Below are positions 11,303 through 20,074 of a DNA stretch of 64,000 bases, one piece after another. A program made the translations under genes and the position numbers. Location: NCBI RefSeq assembly GCF_002911015.1, contig NZ_KZ626865.1, forward strand, positions 30,843-94,842, in the 5' to 3' direction. Numbering within the stretch: the stretch's first letter is position 1; each line of letters opens with the position of its first letter. Origin of the DNA: Streptomyces populi. GTDB lineage: Bacteria > Actinomycetota > Actinomycetes > Streptomycetales > Streptomycetaceae. Under the pieces are notes generated by a model that searched no databases, was not told the DNA's origin, and saw only the letters and a program-made list of their open reading frames with translations.

Positions 11303-11323
11303 CTTGAGTGGAACGGACTCAAG
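11303..11323. promoter_or_regulatory. HAIR operator 1 for HspR
   Basis: CTTGAGT-N7-ACTCAAG, an exact match to the known HspR-associated inverted repeat. Its last two bases (11322-11323) overlap the -10 region of the dnaK promoter, so bound HspR would block RNA polymerase. Confidence 0.97.
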
Positions 11324-11350
11324 TGTGCACGACGTCCGCCCCGTGGTCAA
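11322..11350 (-). promoter_or_regulatory. dnaK operon promoter
   Basis: On the minus strand: -35 TTGACC (11345-11350), 17-nt spacer, -10 CACACT (11322-11327). It is a vegetative-type promoter sandwiched between the two HAIR elements. Confidence 0.8.
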
Positions 11351-11354
11351 CAGA

Positions 11355-11375
11355 CCTGAGTCGCAGGGGCTCAAC
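11355..11375. promoter_or_regulatory. HAIR-like operator 2 (imperfect)
   Basis: CCTGAGT-N7-GCTCAAC keeps the HAIR spacing and five of seven bases in each half. It lies just upstream of the -35 box. Known Streptomyces dnaK promoters also carry more than one HAIR copy. Confidence 0.75.
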
Positions 11376-11429
11376 TCTTATCCGTTCCTTACACGCATGG
11401 AGCCTCTGAGCTGCGGTTTCATCAGAGAG

Positions 11430-12545
11430 TCAGTGAACCTTCACCGCGCCCGGCGCCTCCGGACGGGGGCGCCCCGGACGCCCGAGCGCCCTCGGAACGG
11501 GTCCCCCGGGGGCGGGGATCGCATGCGGACGGTCCCGCCGCGGACGGGGCCCGGGGCGCACGGCCCCCACGACGGCGACCACCGCCACGGCACCGGCCGG
11601 CCACCAGGCGGCCCCGGCCCCCAGCCACCCGAGATCGATGCACAGCCCCACGAGCGCGGCTGCGAACGCGGCGGCCCCCGTCACGACCACGACCCCCTGC
11701 CGGGTGAGTCCCGCCCGCCGCAGCCGGTGCGCCAGATGGTCCGGCGCCGGCCGCAGCAGCGGCCGTCCCGCCCGCCGCCGCGACACCAGGACCAGGACGA
11801 CGTCCGCGCCGGCCACGGCCGTCAGGGCGAAGGCGGCGCCGAGGCCGGGCCCGGCGGGCCGCTCCGCGTGCACCCGCACGATCGCCGAGGCCAGCACGAA
11901 CCCCGCGAACAGCGATCCGCACCGCCCCGGCGCGATCCGGGCCGGCGGCCATCCGTGCATGAGGAAGCCGGTGAGGGCGGCGGCCAGCACACTGAGCAGC
12001 GCGGCGAGCCCGTCCATGACCTCGGCGGCCGCGCACCCGCTGAGCGCGAACGCGGTGACGACGCCGACCGTCCCCATCACCCCGTCGGCGTGGTCCAGCG
12101 AGCGGAAGGCCTGCGTGACGAAGACGGTCCAGGCCACCGCCAGGATCCCGGCCGGCACGCCGAGCTCGTCGTAGGGGACGGTCAGGGCCGCGGCGACGGT
12201 GACGCCCGCCGCGCACACCACCGGGGGCACGGGCAGCAGGTCGGCGGCCAGTCCGAGCAGGGCGACCGCGATCCCGGCGACCAGCAGCCCCCCGGCCTCC
12301 GGCCCCAGCGGGGCGGCTCCGGTCCAGTCCCCGGCCCAGCCGACGAGCGCCGTCGTGCCCGCCACGGCCAGCCCGCCGAGGAGCGGAACGGGCCTGCCCC
12401 TCCCGGGGGCCCGTGGTCTCGCCCGGCGCGCGGGAGGCCCCGCCCCGTCGGCCGGGCCGAGGCGCAGGGCGAGCGACCGCAGCAGCGCGGCGAGTGCGGC
12501 GGTCAGGAGCAGAGCGGCGGTGGCGGCCGTGATTCCGTACAGCAC
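11430..12545 (-). CDS. MraY/WecA-like polyprenyl-phosphate glycosyl-1-phosphate transferase family membrane protein
   Basis: A 371-residue polytopic membrane protein with about ten hydrophobic segments. Family landmarks are PLLGGLAV near residue 55, AFRSLDHADGVMG near 147 (the family consensus is D/N-x-x-DG and here reads DHADG), GSLFAGFVLA near 213, and PDHLAHRLRRAG near 273 (cytosolic His motif). These proteins attach a sugar phosphate to undecaprenyl phosphate. The C-terminus is a long Pro/Arg-rich tail. It is transcribed toward dnaK with an independent start (ATG 12545). The divergent motif wording leaves substrate and even activity open. Confidence 0.68.
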   Translation of the reverse strand: MLYGITAATAALLLTAALAALLRSLALRLGPADGAGPPARRARPRAPGRGRPVPLLGGLAVAGTTALVGWAGDWTGAAPLGPEAGGLLVAGIAVALLGLAADLLPVPPVVCAAGVTVAAALTVPYDELGVPAGILAVAWTVFVTQAFRSLDHADGVMGTVGVVTAFALSGCAAAEVMDGLAALLSVLAAALTGFLMHGWPPARIAPGRCGSLFAGFVLASAIVRVHAERPAGPGLGAAFALTAVAGADVVLVLVSRRRAGRPLLRPAPDHLAHRLRRAGLTRQGVVVVTGAAAFAAALVGLCIDLGWLGAGAAWWPAGAVAVVAVVGAVRPGPRPRRDRPHAIPAPGGPVPRALGRPGRPRPEAPGAVKVH

Positions 12546-12743
12546 GTCGCCAATTTAGGGGGAATTGTCACAGTATTGGGTGAATAACACGATCGGGTTC
12601 ACGTGTCTTGTCGTCATCGGACGAATCGGACCCGGTACCCGCCTCCCGGGCGCCCACTCAGGCTTCCCTCAGCGACGCAGATCACCGCACCGCTGACTAC
12701 AGTGCGGCGAAGGAAGTGGGTAGTCTCAGACGGACTGCATAAG

Positions 12744-12757
12744 TTACCGCTTAGTAA
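12744..12757. promoter_or_regulatory. palindrome TTAC-CGCTTA-GTAA upstream of the iron-sulfur oxidoreductase
   Basis: An inverted repeat TTAC-N6-GTAA, 53 bp before the ATG of the next gene. It looks like a TetR-type operator. AT-rich half sites stand out against very GC-rich surroundings. The regulator is unknown. Confidence 0.5.
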
Positions 12758-12809
12758 TCACCTTCGAGACCACCTCGAAGAACACCTCGCAGGCCCGAGG
12801 AGCCCCCGA

Positions 12810-15086
12810 ATGCAACTCGCCGCGATCATTGTGTCGCTGGTCCTGACCGTGGTCGGCGTTGCGCTGCTCGCACGCGCCATCGGTCAGTTCGTCCGGTACT
12901 TCAAACTGGGCCAGCCGGTCCCGGCCGGCACCCGGACCGACAACCCCTACGCGCGCAGCGTGACCCTGGTCAAGGAGTTCCTCGGCCACACGCGGATGAA
13001 CCGCTGGGGCATCGTGGGCTTCGCCCACTGGTTCGTGGCGATCGGCTTCCTGACCCTGCCGCCGACCCTCGCCCAGGCCTTCGGCCAGCTCTTCCAGGCC
13101 GACTGGACGCTGCCGATCATCGGCGACTTCCTGCCGTTCGAGCTGTACATCGAGTTCATCGGCGTGATGACGATCCTCGGCATCGCCGTGCTCATCGCGA
13201 TCCGCCTGCTGAGCCTGCCGTCCCGCCCGGGCCGCAAGTCCCGCTTCGCGGGCTCCAAGGCCGGCCAGGCGTACTTCGTCGAGTACGTCATCCTCACCAT
13301 CGGCCTCGCGATCTACACCCTGCGCGGCCTCGAGGGCGCCATCCACCACGTGGAGCACTACGAGGCCGGGTACTTCGCCTCGTACCCGCTGGTCCTGGCC
13401 TTCAAGGGCCTGAGCGTCACCACCCTGCAGAACCTGATCTACCTCACCGCCATGGTGAAGATCAGCACGTCGTTCATCTGGATGATCGTGGTCTCGCTCA
13501 ACACCAACATGGGCGTGGCCTGGCACCGCTTCCTGGCGTTCCCGAACATCTGGTTCAAGCGCGAGGCGACCGGCGGGACGGCCCTGGGCGGCCTCCAGCC
13601 GATGACCTCCGGCGGCAAGGCCATCGACTTCACCGACCCCGGTGAGGACGACGTCTTCGGCGTCTCCCAGGTCGAGCAGTTCTCCTGGAAGGGCCTGCTC
13701 GACTTCTCCACCTGCACCGAGTGCGGCCGCTGCCAGTCGCAGTGCCCCGCCTGGAACACCGGCAAGCCGCTCTCCCCCAAGCTCCTGATCATGTCGCTGC
13801 GCGACCACGCGCACGCCAAGGCCCCGTACCTGCTGGCCGGCGGCGGCAAGTCCATGGAGGGCGAGGAGAAGGCGTCCGAGGAGCAGCTCAAGGACGTTCC
13901 CGCGGCCGCCCTCGCCGAGGCCGAGCGCCCGCTGATCGGCACCGCCGAGGAGAACGGCGTCATCGACCCGGACGTCCTGTGGTCCTGCACCACCTGCGGC
14001 GCCTGCGTCGAGCAGTGCCCGGTCGACATCGAGCACATCGACCACATCGTCGACATGCGCCGCTACCAGGTGATGATCGAGTCCGCGTTCCCGTCCGAGG
14101 CGGGCACGATGCTCAAGAACCTGGAGAAGAAGGGCAACCCCTGGGGCCTGGCGAAGAAGCAGCGCCTGGAGTGGCTCAAGGAGGTCGAGTTCGAGGTCCC
14201 GGTCGTCGGCAAGGACATCGAGGACCTCTCCGAGGTCGAGTACCTCTACTGGGTCGGCTGCGCCGGCGCCCTGGAGGACCGCGCCAAGAAGACCACCAAG
14301 GCCTTCGCGGAGCTGCTGCACATGGCGGGCGTCAAGTTCGCGATCATGGGCGGCGACGAGAAGTGCACCGGTGACTCCGCCCGCCGCCTCGGCAACGAGC
14401 CCCTGTTCCAGGAGCTCGGCATGGAGAACGTCGCCGCGCTGAACATGGCCTTCGGCGAGGACGACGAGGACGAGTCGACCAAGAAGCCGAAGTCGGCGAA
14501 GAAGATCGTCGCCACCTGCCCGCACTGCCTCAACACCATCGGCAACGAGTACCCGCAGCTCGGCGGCGACTACGAGGTCATCCACCACACCCAGCTGCTC
14601 CAGCACCTCATCGACGAGGGCAAGCTGCTCCCGGTGACCCCGGTCGAGGGTCTGATCACGTACCACGACCCGTGCTACCTGGGCCGCCACAACAAGGTCT
14701 ACACGCCCCCGCGCGAGATCATGTCCGCCGTCCCGGGCCTGCGCCAGCAGGAGATGCACCGCCACAAGGAGCGCGGCTTCTGCTGCGGCGCCGGCGGCGC
14801 GCGGATGTGGATGGAGGAGCGGATCGGCAAGCGCATCAACAACGAGCGCGTCGACGAGGCCCTGTCGCTGAACCCCGACATCGTCTCCACCGCCTGCCCG
14901 TTCTGCCTCGTCATGCTGACCGACTCGGTCAACGGCAAGAAGAACGACGGCAAGGCCAAGGAGTCCGTCCAGGTCGTCGACGTCGCCCAGCTCCTCCTCG
15001 AGTCCGTCAAGACCCCGGTCGAGGAAGAGCCCCCGGCGGGCGCGGCCGAGTCGGAGAACGAGCCCGAGCCGGAGCCGGTGAAGTAG
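12810..15086 (+). CDS. membrane iron-sulfur oxidoreductase, EtfD/HdrD-like (probable ETF:menaquinone oxidoreductase)
   Basis: 758 residues. Five or so transmembrane helices in residues 1-235 carry candidate haem-ligand histidines. A dicluster 4Fe-4S ferredoxin domain follows (CTECGRCQSQCP at 302-313 and CTTCGACVEQCP near 393). Then come two CCG domains (GCAGALEDRAKKTTKAFAELL with EKCTGD; CPHCLNTIGNEYP, DPCYLGRHN, CCGAGGARMWMEER). This architecture is that of mycobacterial Rv0338c (EtfD), which passes electrons from electron-transfer flavoprotein to menaquinone in fatty-acid oxidation. GAGGAG precedes ATG 12810; the upstream in-frame extension is not membrane-like. Monocistronic, with terminators downstream. 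Confidence 0.85.
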   Translation: MQLAAIIVSLVLTVVGVALLARAIGQFVRYFKLGQPVPAGTRTDNPYARSVTLVKEFLGHTRMNRWGIVGFAHWFVAIGFLTLPPTLAQAFGQLFQADWTLPIIGDFLPFELYIEFIGVMTILGIAVLIAIRLLSLPSRPGRKSRFAGSKAGQAYFVEYVILTIGLAIYTLRGLEGAIHHVEHYEAGYFASYPLVLAFKGLSVTTLQNLIYLTAMVKISTSFIWMIVVSLNTNMGVAWHRFLAFPNIWFKREATGGTALGGLQPMTSGGKAIDFTDPGEDDVFGVSQVEQFSWKGLLDFSTCTECGRCQSQCPAWNTGKPLSPKLLIMSLRDHAHAKAPYLLAGGGKSMEGEEKASEEQLKDVPAAALAEAERPLIGTAEENGVIDPDVLWSCTTCGACVEQCPVDIEHIDHIVDMRRYQVMIESAFPSEAGTMLKNLEKKGNPWGLAKKQRLEWLKEVEFEVPVVGKDIEDLSEVEYLYWVGCAGALEDRAKKTTKAFAELLHMAGVKFAIMGGDEKCTGDSARRLGNEPLFQELGMENVAALNMAFGEDDEDESTKKPKSAKKIVATCPHCLNTIGNEYPQLGGDYEVIHHTQLLQHLIDEGKLLPVTPVEGLITYHDPCYLGRHNKVYTPPREIMSAVPGLRQQEMHRHKERGFCCGAGGARMWMEERIGKRINNERVDEALSLNPDIVSTACPFCLVMLTDSVNGKKNDGKAKESVQVVDVAQLLLESVKTPVEEEPPAGAAESENEPEPEPVK

Positions 15087-15186
15087 CCGCCCCGCCCGGA
15101 CGACCGTCCGGCACGACTGTCTGACACAGCCGCCTGACCCGGCCCGTCAGGCGCAGCCGACCGGCCCGGTCCGGATCGGTACGACC

Positions 15187-15220
15187 GACACCCCCGTGCT
15201 CCCCGGAGCACGGGGGTGTC
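15187..15220 (+). terminator. terminator of the iron-sulfur oxidoreductase gene
   Basis: GACACCCCCGTGCT and its exact reverse complement flank a CCCCGG loop (14-bp stem). A weaker 8-bp hairpin with CGCCTGAC arms lies just before it, near 15131. Confidence 0.9.
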
Positions 15221-15282
15221 GCCGTAACCCGAACGCGTGCATCATGATCCCGTCGCTTTCCACGGGGCTGACGAGGTGAGCG

Positions 15283-15498
15283 GTGCACGGGCGAACACGC
15301 GGGACACGTACGGCGACGGCTCTCGGCCGCGTCCTCCTCCTCGCCGCCCGCGGCCCCACCCACGGCGCCGGATCCCCCGGCCGGACACCCGTGCGGGCCG
15401 CCGACGCCCCCGCCCGGCTCCCCGTCCCGCAGGACAAGGGCGGCGAGGCCGCCGCCGACGTCACCTTCTCCACCGCCGCGTTCCTGTCGGAGACCTGA
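15283..15498 (+). CDS. possible small secreted protein or truncated remnant
   Basis: A 71-codon frame from GTG 15283 with GAGGTG four bases upstream. It starts with Arg-rich residues and a short LGRVLLLAA stretch, then a Pro/Ala-rich tail. The hydrophobic run is too short for a convincing signal peptide. It may be a decayed 5' piece of an extracellular protein gene. No family recognised; reported because the ribosome-binding site is good. Confidence 0.25.
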   Translation: MHGRTRGTRTATALGRVLLLAARGPTHGAGSPGRTPVRAADAPARLPVPQDKGGEAAADVTFSTAAFLSET

Positions 15499-15578
15499 CG
15501 GATCAGGACGTGTCGACGAGTCCGCCCCCGACACCCCCTGATCCCCGTCCGGCCCCGTAGCCGCTCTTGGAGCCCGCC

Positions 15579-17045
15579 ATGCGCACCCGCCACCGTCCGG
15601 CCGCCGTCCTGGGGTGCGCCCTTCTGCTCACGGTCGCGGGGTCCGGCGCGAGCGGGCTCTTCGGAGGCGGCCGCTCCTCCCGCCCCGCCACCACGAGGCC
15701 CGCCGCCGGAAAGCCCGCCGGACACTCCGACCCCGGCGACTTCAACGGCGACGGCTACGACGACTTCGTGGACGTCGTGCGGTCGAAGTCCAAGGACGGG
15801 AAGAAACACGCGGAGAACCTGGTCGTGGTCTACGGATCGCGCACGGGCCTCGTCACCACCACGGCACGACGGACTCCGGCCGGCACCGAGCCGGACGCGG
15901 TCTTCACGTCGGCGCCCCTGCGCGCCGACCTGGACGGCGACGGCTTCACGGACCTGGTCGGCAGCCGTGGTACGGGCGAAACCGCACGCGAGACCTTCGC
16001 GCTGTTCGGCGGCGCGCACGGGCTGAGCGGCGCCCGCCGGCTCGATCTGCCCGCCGGCTTCCGCCCGCTGGCCGCCGCCGACTTCGACGGCGACGGCTCC
16101 GTGGACCTGCTCGACGGCGGCCACGGCGGCCACAGCGGCTCGGGCAACCCCAACGCCACCGGGAAGGGCGGCGACGGGCTGCTCCTGTACGGCCCCTTCG
16201 ACCGCGAGGGGACACCGGCCCGGCAGGCCGTTCTCGACCTCAGCCAGCACGGCTATGTCACACCCGCCACGGCCACCACCGGTGACTTCGACGGCGACGG
16301 CAGGGCCGAGGTGGTGTTCACGTACTCCCTCGACTTCGAGCAGGACGAGTCAGAGGTGGAGGAGGGCAAGGGCCCGCCCTCCGACCTGCACTCGATCGGC
16401 GTGTACGAGGGCGGCGAACGGGGGCTCGTGCGGGACACCCGTCAGGAGAAGATCATCGGTGGCCTGACGGAGCCCGGTGTCCCGGAGACCGGGGACGCGG
16501 ACGGCGACGGCCTCCCCGACCTGCTCGTGCACACCAAGTTCCCGACGGGCACCCTGACGATCCTGTACGGGGCGAAGTCCGGTCTGGACACCGGCCGCGA
16601 GCGGACCGTGATCGGCAGCACAGGCGCTGCCGACTGGTACTCCAGCGGCTTCGGCTCGTCGCCCGCCGTCGGCGACGTCGACGGCGACGGGAGACCGGAC
16701 GTCGTCGTGAACACCCCGACCTTCCGGGGCCACGACGGCAAGGTGACGCTGCTGCCCGGCGGGGCGGACGGGACCCAGTCCCTCGACGGCGAGCAGGGGA
16801 TCGACTCGAAGACCGACGGCCTGCCCGGCACCCCGAACCCGTACGACTGGAACGCCTTCGGCCAGCGTCCCCCGCTGCTCGACGTCGACGGCGACGGCCA
16901 CATGGACGCGGTCGTCTTCGGGCCGCTGTACGAGAAGAGGAAGGGCGCATATCTGGTGCTGCGGGGCACGGACGACGGGTTCGCTCCCAAGGAGACACGG
17001 CTCTTCACACCGGACGACATCGGCGTTCCGCTGCGGCTGACGTAG
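15579..17045 (+). CDS. secreted FG-GAP/VCBS repeat protein
   Basis: 488 residues. A signal peptide (RHRPAAVLGCALLLTVAGSGASG) is followed by about seven repeats carrying the calcium-binding loop DxDGDGxxD (GDFNGDGYDDF, ADLDGDGFTDLVG, ADFDGDGSVDLLD, GDFDGDGRAEVVF, GDADGDGLPDLLV, GDVDGDGRPDVVV, LDVDGDGHMDAVV). Such repeats fold as an integrin-alpha-like beta-propeller that binds Ca2+ and usually a ligand or glycan outside the cell. ATG 15579 has GGAG eight bases upstream; a TTG at 15567 is the only earlier start. The next gene is a second, independent FG-GAP protein. Confidence 0.88.
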   Translation: MRTRHRPAAVLGCALLLTVAGSGASGLFGGGRSSRPATTRPAAGKPAGHSDPGDFNGDGYDDFVDVVRSKSKDGKKHAENLVVVYGSRTGLVTTTARRTPAGTEPDAVFTSAPLRADLDGDGFTDLVGSRGTGETARETFALFGGAHGLSGARRLDLPAGFRPLAAADFDGDGSVDLLDGGHGGHSGSGNPNATGKGGDGLLLYGPFDREGTPARQAVLDLSQHGYVTPATATTGDFDGDGRAEVVFTYSLDFEQDESEVEEGKGPPSDLHSIGVYEGGERGLVRDTRQEKIIGGLTEPGVPETGDADGDGLPDLLVHTKFPTGTLTILYGAKSGLDTGRERTVIGSTGAADWYSSGFGSSPAVGDVDGDGRPDVVVNTPTFRGHDGKVTLLPGGADGTQSLDGEQGIDSKTDGLPGTPNPYDWNAFGQRPPLLDVDGDGHMDAVVFGPLYEKRKGAYLVLRGTDDGFAPKETRLFTPDDIGVPLRLT

Positions 17046-17322
17046 TACCGCGCCGCCGGCCCGTGCACCGTCCGGCGACGCGGCCTCGACGCACCGTGCG
17101 GCCGGGCGGCTTCGGCGTGGCCGGGGTGCCGCACCCCGTGAATCCCGCACGGCTCAAAAATTCTTCGAATGCACGTACAACCCTCAACCACCTTGACCGG
17201 TCTCCTGTTGGACGACCACCCCGCCATGCCCGGAACAACTCCAGATGAACACGGGTGGTACGGCAACCCATCGACTCTGGACGCGCCCCCAAGCGTCCCC
17301 GCATGCCGCAGGAGAACCCCGC

Positions 17323-18813
17323 ATGCACAAGCGTCACCCGCACCACGTGCGACTGGCCCTCGCGACGGCGACGGCCGCCGCGCTGACGGGCGGTCTGCTC
17401 ACGTTCTCGGCCGCGACCGCGACCGCCGCGGACTCCGCCAGGGTCCCGCAGGCCGACTTCAACGGCGACCACATCGGTGACGTGGCCGTCTCGGCCCACG
17501 GCGCCTCCGTCAGCGGTCACGCGGGCGCCGGCCAGATCGTCGCCCTCTACGGCACGGCCACCGGCGTGTCGTCCGCCAAGCGCTCCACGATCAGCCAGAA
17601 CACCACCGGTGTCCCCGGCACCGCCGAGGCCGGCGACGCGTTCGGCGCCGAGACGGCGTACGCGGACTTCAACCACGACGGATACGACGACCTCGCCGTC
17701 GCCTCCCCCTCGGAGAAGGTCGGCACCGACACCAACGGCGGCGCCCTCGCCATCCTCTGGGGCTCCGCGAGCGGTCTCACCGGCAAGAGCATCGACGTCC
17801 CGGACCCGTCCCCCTCCTCGCACGACTACTGGGGCAAGGACCTGGCCGCCGGCGACTTCGACGGCGACGGGAAGGCCGACCTCGTGGTCGGCAGCTCGGC
17901 GAGCACGCTCTACGTCTACAAGGGCGGCTTCAGCACGTCCGGCACCCCCGGGTCCCGTACGACGATCAAGCCCCCGATCCAGTCGGGCACCAACGACAAC
18001 CCCTACGGCCCGATGAGCCTGACCGCGGGCGACGTGAACGGCGACGGCAGGACCGACCTGATCGTCGACGGCTTCGAGACGCAGTCCGACGGCTGGAACA
18101 CGAACTACTACGTGCCCGGCACGGCGAGCGGCCTGAGCGTGGCGTCCGCCAAGGCCCTCAAGACCGGCATCATCACCGGCATCGGCGACATCAACGGCGA
18201 CGGCTTCGGCGACATCGTCAGCGGCGCGGGCTGGGACGGCACCCTGGACGACGGCACCCCGATCCCGGACTCCGCCAACGGCGGCAAGGTGAACATCACC
18301 TACGGCTCGGCGTCCGGCCCGGCCGGCACGACCGGGGTCACCCAGAACAGCGGCAACGTCCCCGGCTCCTCGGAGAAGGGCGACGGCTTCGGCTGGGAGC
18401 TGGACATGGGCGACATCAACGGCGACGGCTACCAGGACCTGGTCGTCTCGGCCCCGAACGAGGACCTCGGCGGCGTCACCAACACCGGCATGGTCACCGT
18501 CATGTACGGCTCCGCGTCCGGCATCAACGTCTCCTCCGGCATCCAGGCGTTCGCGCAGAGCACGGCGGGCGTCCCCGGCAACGACGAGAAGGGCGACCTG
18601 TTCGGCGCGGACGTCAAGCTCGACGACGTCAACGGCGACGGGAAGGCCGACCTGCTCGTCGGCTCGTACGAGAACTCCGCCGACGGCGCGGTCGTCTACC
18701 TGCCCTCCGACGGCCACGTGATCACCGCGACCGGCTCACGCTTCGTCGCCCCGGACGCGTCGGGCGTCTCGACGTCGGGCACCCCCCAGTTCGGCGCCCT
18801 CTTCGCCGACTGA
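17323..18813 (+). CDS. secreted FG-GAP integrin-like repeat protein
   Basis: 496 residues with a signal peptide ending near ATATAADS (about 37). Seven FG-GAP units follow; each pairs a GDxNGDGxxD calcium loop with a phrase of the type IVALYGTATGVS, ALAILWGSASGLT, VTVMYGSASGINV, and with GVPGTAEAGDAFG spacers. This is a full seven-bladed propeller. The binding partner is unknown. ATG 17323 follows GGAGAA. It lies 277 bp after the previous FG-GAP gene and ends in a terminator, so it is probably transcribed alone. Confidence 0.9.
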   Translation: MHKRHPHHVRLALATATAAALTGGLLTFSAATATAADSARVPQADFNGDHIGDVAVSAHGASVSGHAGAGQIVALYGTATGVSSAKRSTISQNTTGVPGTAEAGDAFGAETAYADFNHDGYDDLAVASPSEKVGTDTNGGALAILWGSASGLTGKSIDVPDPSPSSHDYWGKDLAAGDFDGDGKADLVVGSSASTLYVYKGGFSTSGTPGSRTTIKPPIQSGTNDNPYGPMSLTAGDVNGDGRTDLIVDGFETQSDGWNTNYYVPGTASGLSVASAKALKTGIITGIGDINGDGFGDIVSGAGWDGTLDDGTPIPDSANGGKVNITYGSASGPAGTTGVTQNSGNVPGSSEKGDGFGWELDMGDINGDGYQDLVVSAPNEDLGGVTNTGMVTVMYGSASGINVSSGIQAFAQSTAGVPGNDEKGDLFGADVKLDDVNGDGKADLLVGSYENSADGAVVYLPSDGHVITATGSRFVAPDASGVSTSGTPQFGALFAD

Positions 18814-18822
18814 TCGCCTACG

Positions 18823-18852
18823 GAGGGGCCGTCCTCGTCCGGGCGGCCCCTC
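18823..18852 (+). terminator. terminator after the second FG-GAP gene
   Basis: GAGGGGCCG and CGGCCCCTC arms (9 bp) around a 12-nt loop, ten bases after the stop codon. Confidence 0.8.
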
Positions 18853-18996
18853 TCACCACGGCGTTCCGCCGGACAGCCACCCCCGTAGGGGCCGCCCGCG
18901 GCGCTCCCTTAGGGGATGTCACAGCTCGGACCCAATGCCGGGCCCGTTGCCCCGGCCCTCGCACACCGTCCTCCAGGACCAGGTACGTTCGATGAC

Positions 18997-19965
18997 GTGG
19001 CTGGATTCAGGATCGGACGCGGGGGCCGGGACAACCGTGCCCCGCAAGGGCGACCGCAACAACAACCGTCGTACGGACAGTCCTCCCAGGGACGTGGGCA
19101 GCAGTCCCCCCGGGGAGGCGGGCAACAGCCGTACGGCTACCCGCCCGCGCCACCGCAGCCGCAGTACGGGGGACAGCAGCCGTACGGCGGACCGCAGGGC
19201 GGGCAGCCCTACCGCGGTGGACAGCAGGGCGGCTGGCCCCAGGGCGGCGGGCACGGCGGCGGACACGGCGAGCCGGAGTACTTCGGCGACGGGCACCCGC
19301 AGCAGGGCCCTGACCCGTACGCCGCGAACAGCCCCGGCCACACCCAGGCCTTCTCGATCGGCGAGGACCCCTACAACCAGGGGGACACCTACCGGGCGGG
19401 CCAGGCGGCCGCTCCGCCGGTCGGCCCCCGGCTGCACTGGAAGGACCTGCTCACGGGCATGGTGACGGCCCCGAACCGGACCTTCCTCCAGATGCGCGAC
19501 TACACGATGTGGGCCCCGGCCCTGATCGTGACATTCCTCTACGGCCTGCTGGCGGTCTTCGGCTTCGACGGCGCCCGCGAGGACGCGATCAACGCGACCC
19601 TCTCCAACGCCGTCCCGATCGTCCTGACGACCGCCGTCGCGCTCGTGCTCAGCACGTTCGTCCTGGGCGTGGTCACCCACACCCTGGCCCGCCAGCTCGG
19701 CGGCGACGGCGCCTGGCAGCCCACGGTCGGCCTCTCGATGCTGATCATGTCCATAACGGACGCCCCGCGGCTGGTCTTCGCCATGTTCCTCGGCGGCGAC
19801 GCGTCCTTCGTCAAGCTCCTCGGCTGGATCACCTGGGTCGCCGCGGGCGCCCTGCTGACCCTGATGGTCGGCAAGTCCCACGACCTCCCGTGGCCGAAGG
19901 CCCTCGCCGCCTCGTCCATCCAGCTGATCGCCATCCTGTCGATCATCAAGCTGGGCACGTTCTGA
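18997..19965 (+). CDS. Yip1-family integral membrane protein with Gln/Gly/Pro-rich N-terminus
   Basis: 322 residues. The first ~150 are a cytoplasmic low-complexity region of Gln, Gly, Pro and Tyr. The last ~165 hold five transmembrane helices of the Yip1 domain (LTGMVTAPNRTFLQMRD, then MWAPALIVTFLYGLLAVFG and VLSTFVLGVVTHTLARQLGG). Role in bacteria unknown. GTG 18997 begins the conserved VAGFRIGRG start. A TACGTT box at 18984-18989 is only 7 nt upstream, so the message may be leaderless. The in-frame start at 18916 lies upstream of that promoter and is rejected. Confidence 0.85.
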   Translation: MAGFRIGRGGRDNRAPQGRPQQQPSYGQSSQGRGQQSPRGGGQQPYGYPPAPPQPQYGGQQPYGGPQGGQPYRGGQQGGWPQGGGHGGGHGEPEYFGDGHPQQGPDPYAANSPGHTQAFSIGEDPYNQGDTYRAGQAAAPPVGPRLHWKDLLTGMVTAPNRTFLQMRDYTMWAPALIVTFLYGLLAVFGFDGAREDAINATLSNAVPIVLTTAVALVLSTFVLGVVTHTLARQLGGDGAWQPTVGLSMLIMSITDAPRLVFAMFLGGDASFVKLLGWITWVAAGALLTLMVGKSHDLPWPKALAASSIQLIAILSIIKLGTF

Positions 19966-19997
19966 CGCCGAAGACGGCGCACACGCCCGTCCAGGGC

Positions 19998-20040
19998 ACA
20001 CGAGAGGGGCTCCCGGCGGTGCCGGGAGCCCCTCTCGTGT
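19998..20040. terminator. bidirectional terminator, 20-bp perfect stem
   Basis: ACACGAGAGGGGCTCCCGGC and its exact reverse complement flank a GGT loop, between the convergent Yip1 and phosphoribosyltransferase genes. Confidence 0.93.
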
Positions 20041-20074
20041 CACGTCCGCGAACCGTCGCGGCGGCGCCCCGCGC

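Noticed and set aside
12744..14765. 673-codon antisense frame over the iron-sulfur oxidoreductase
   Set aside because: The sense frame has all Fe-S and CCG motifs; the antisense product has only low-complexity composition.
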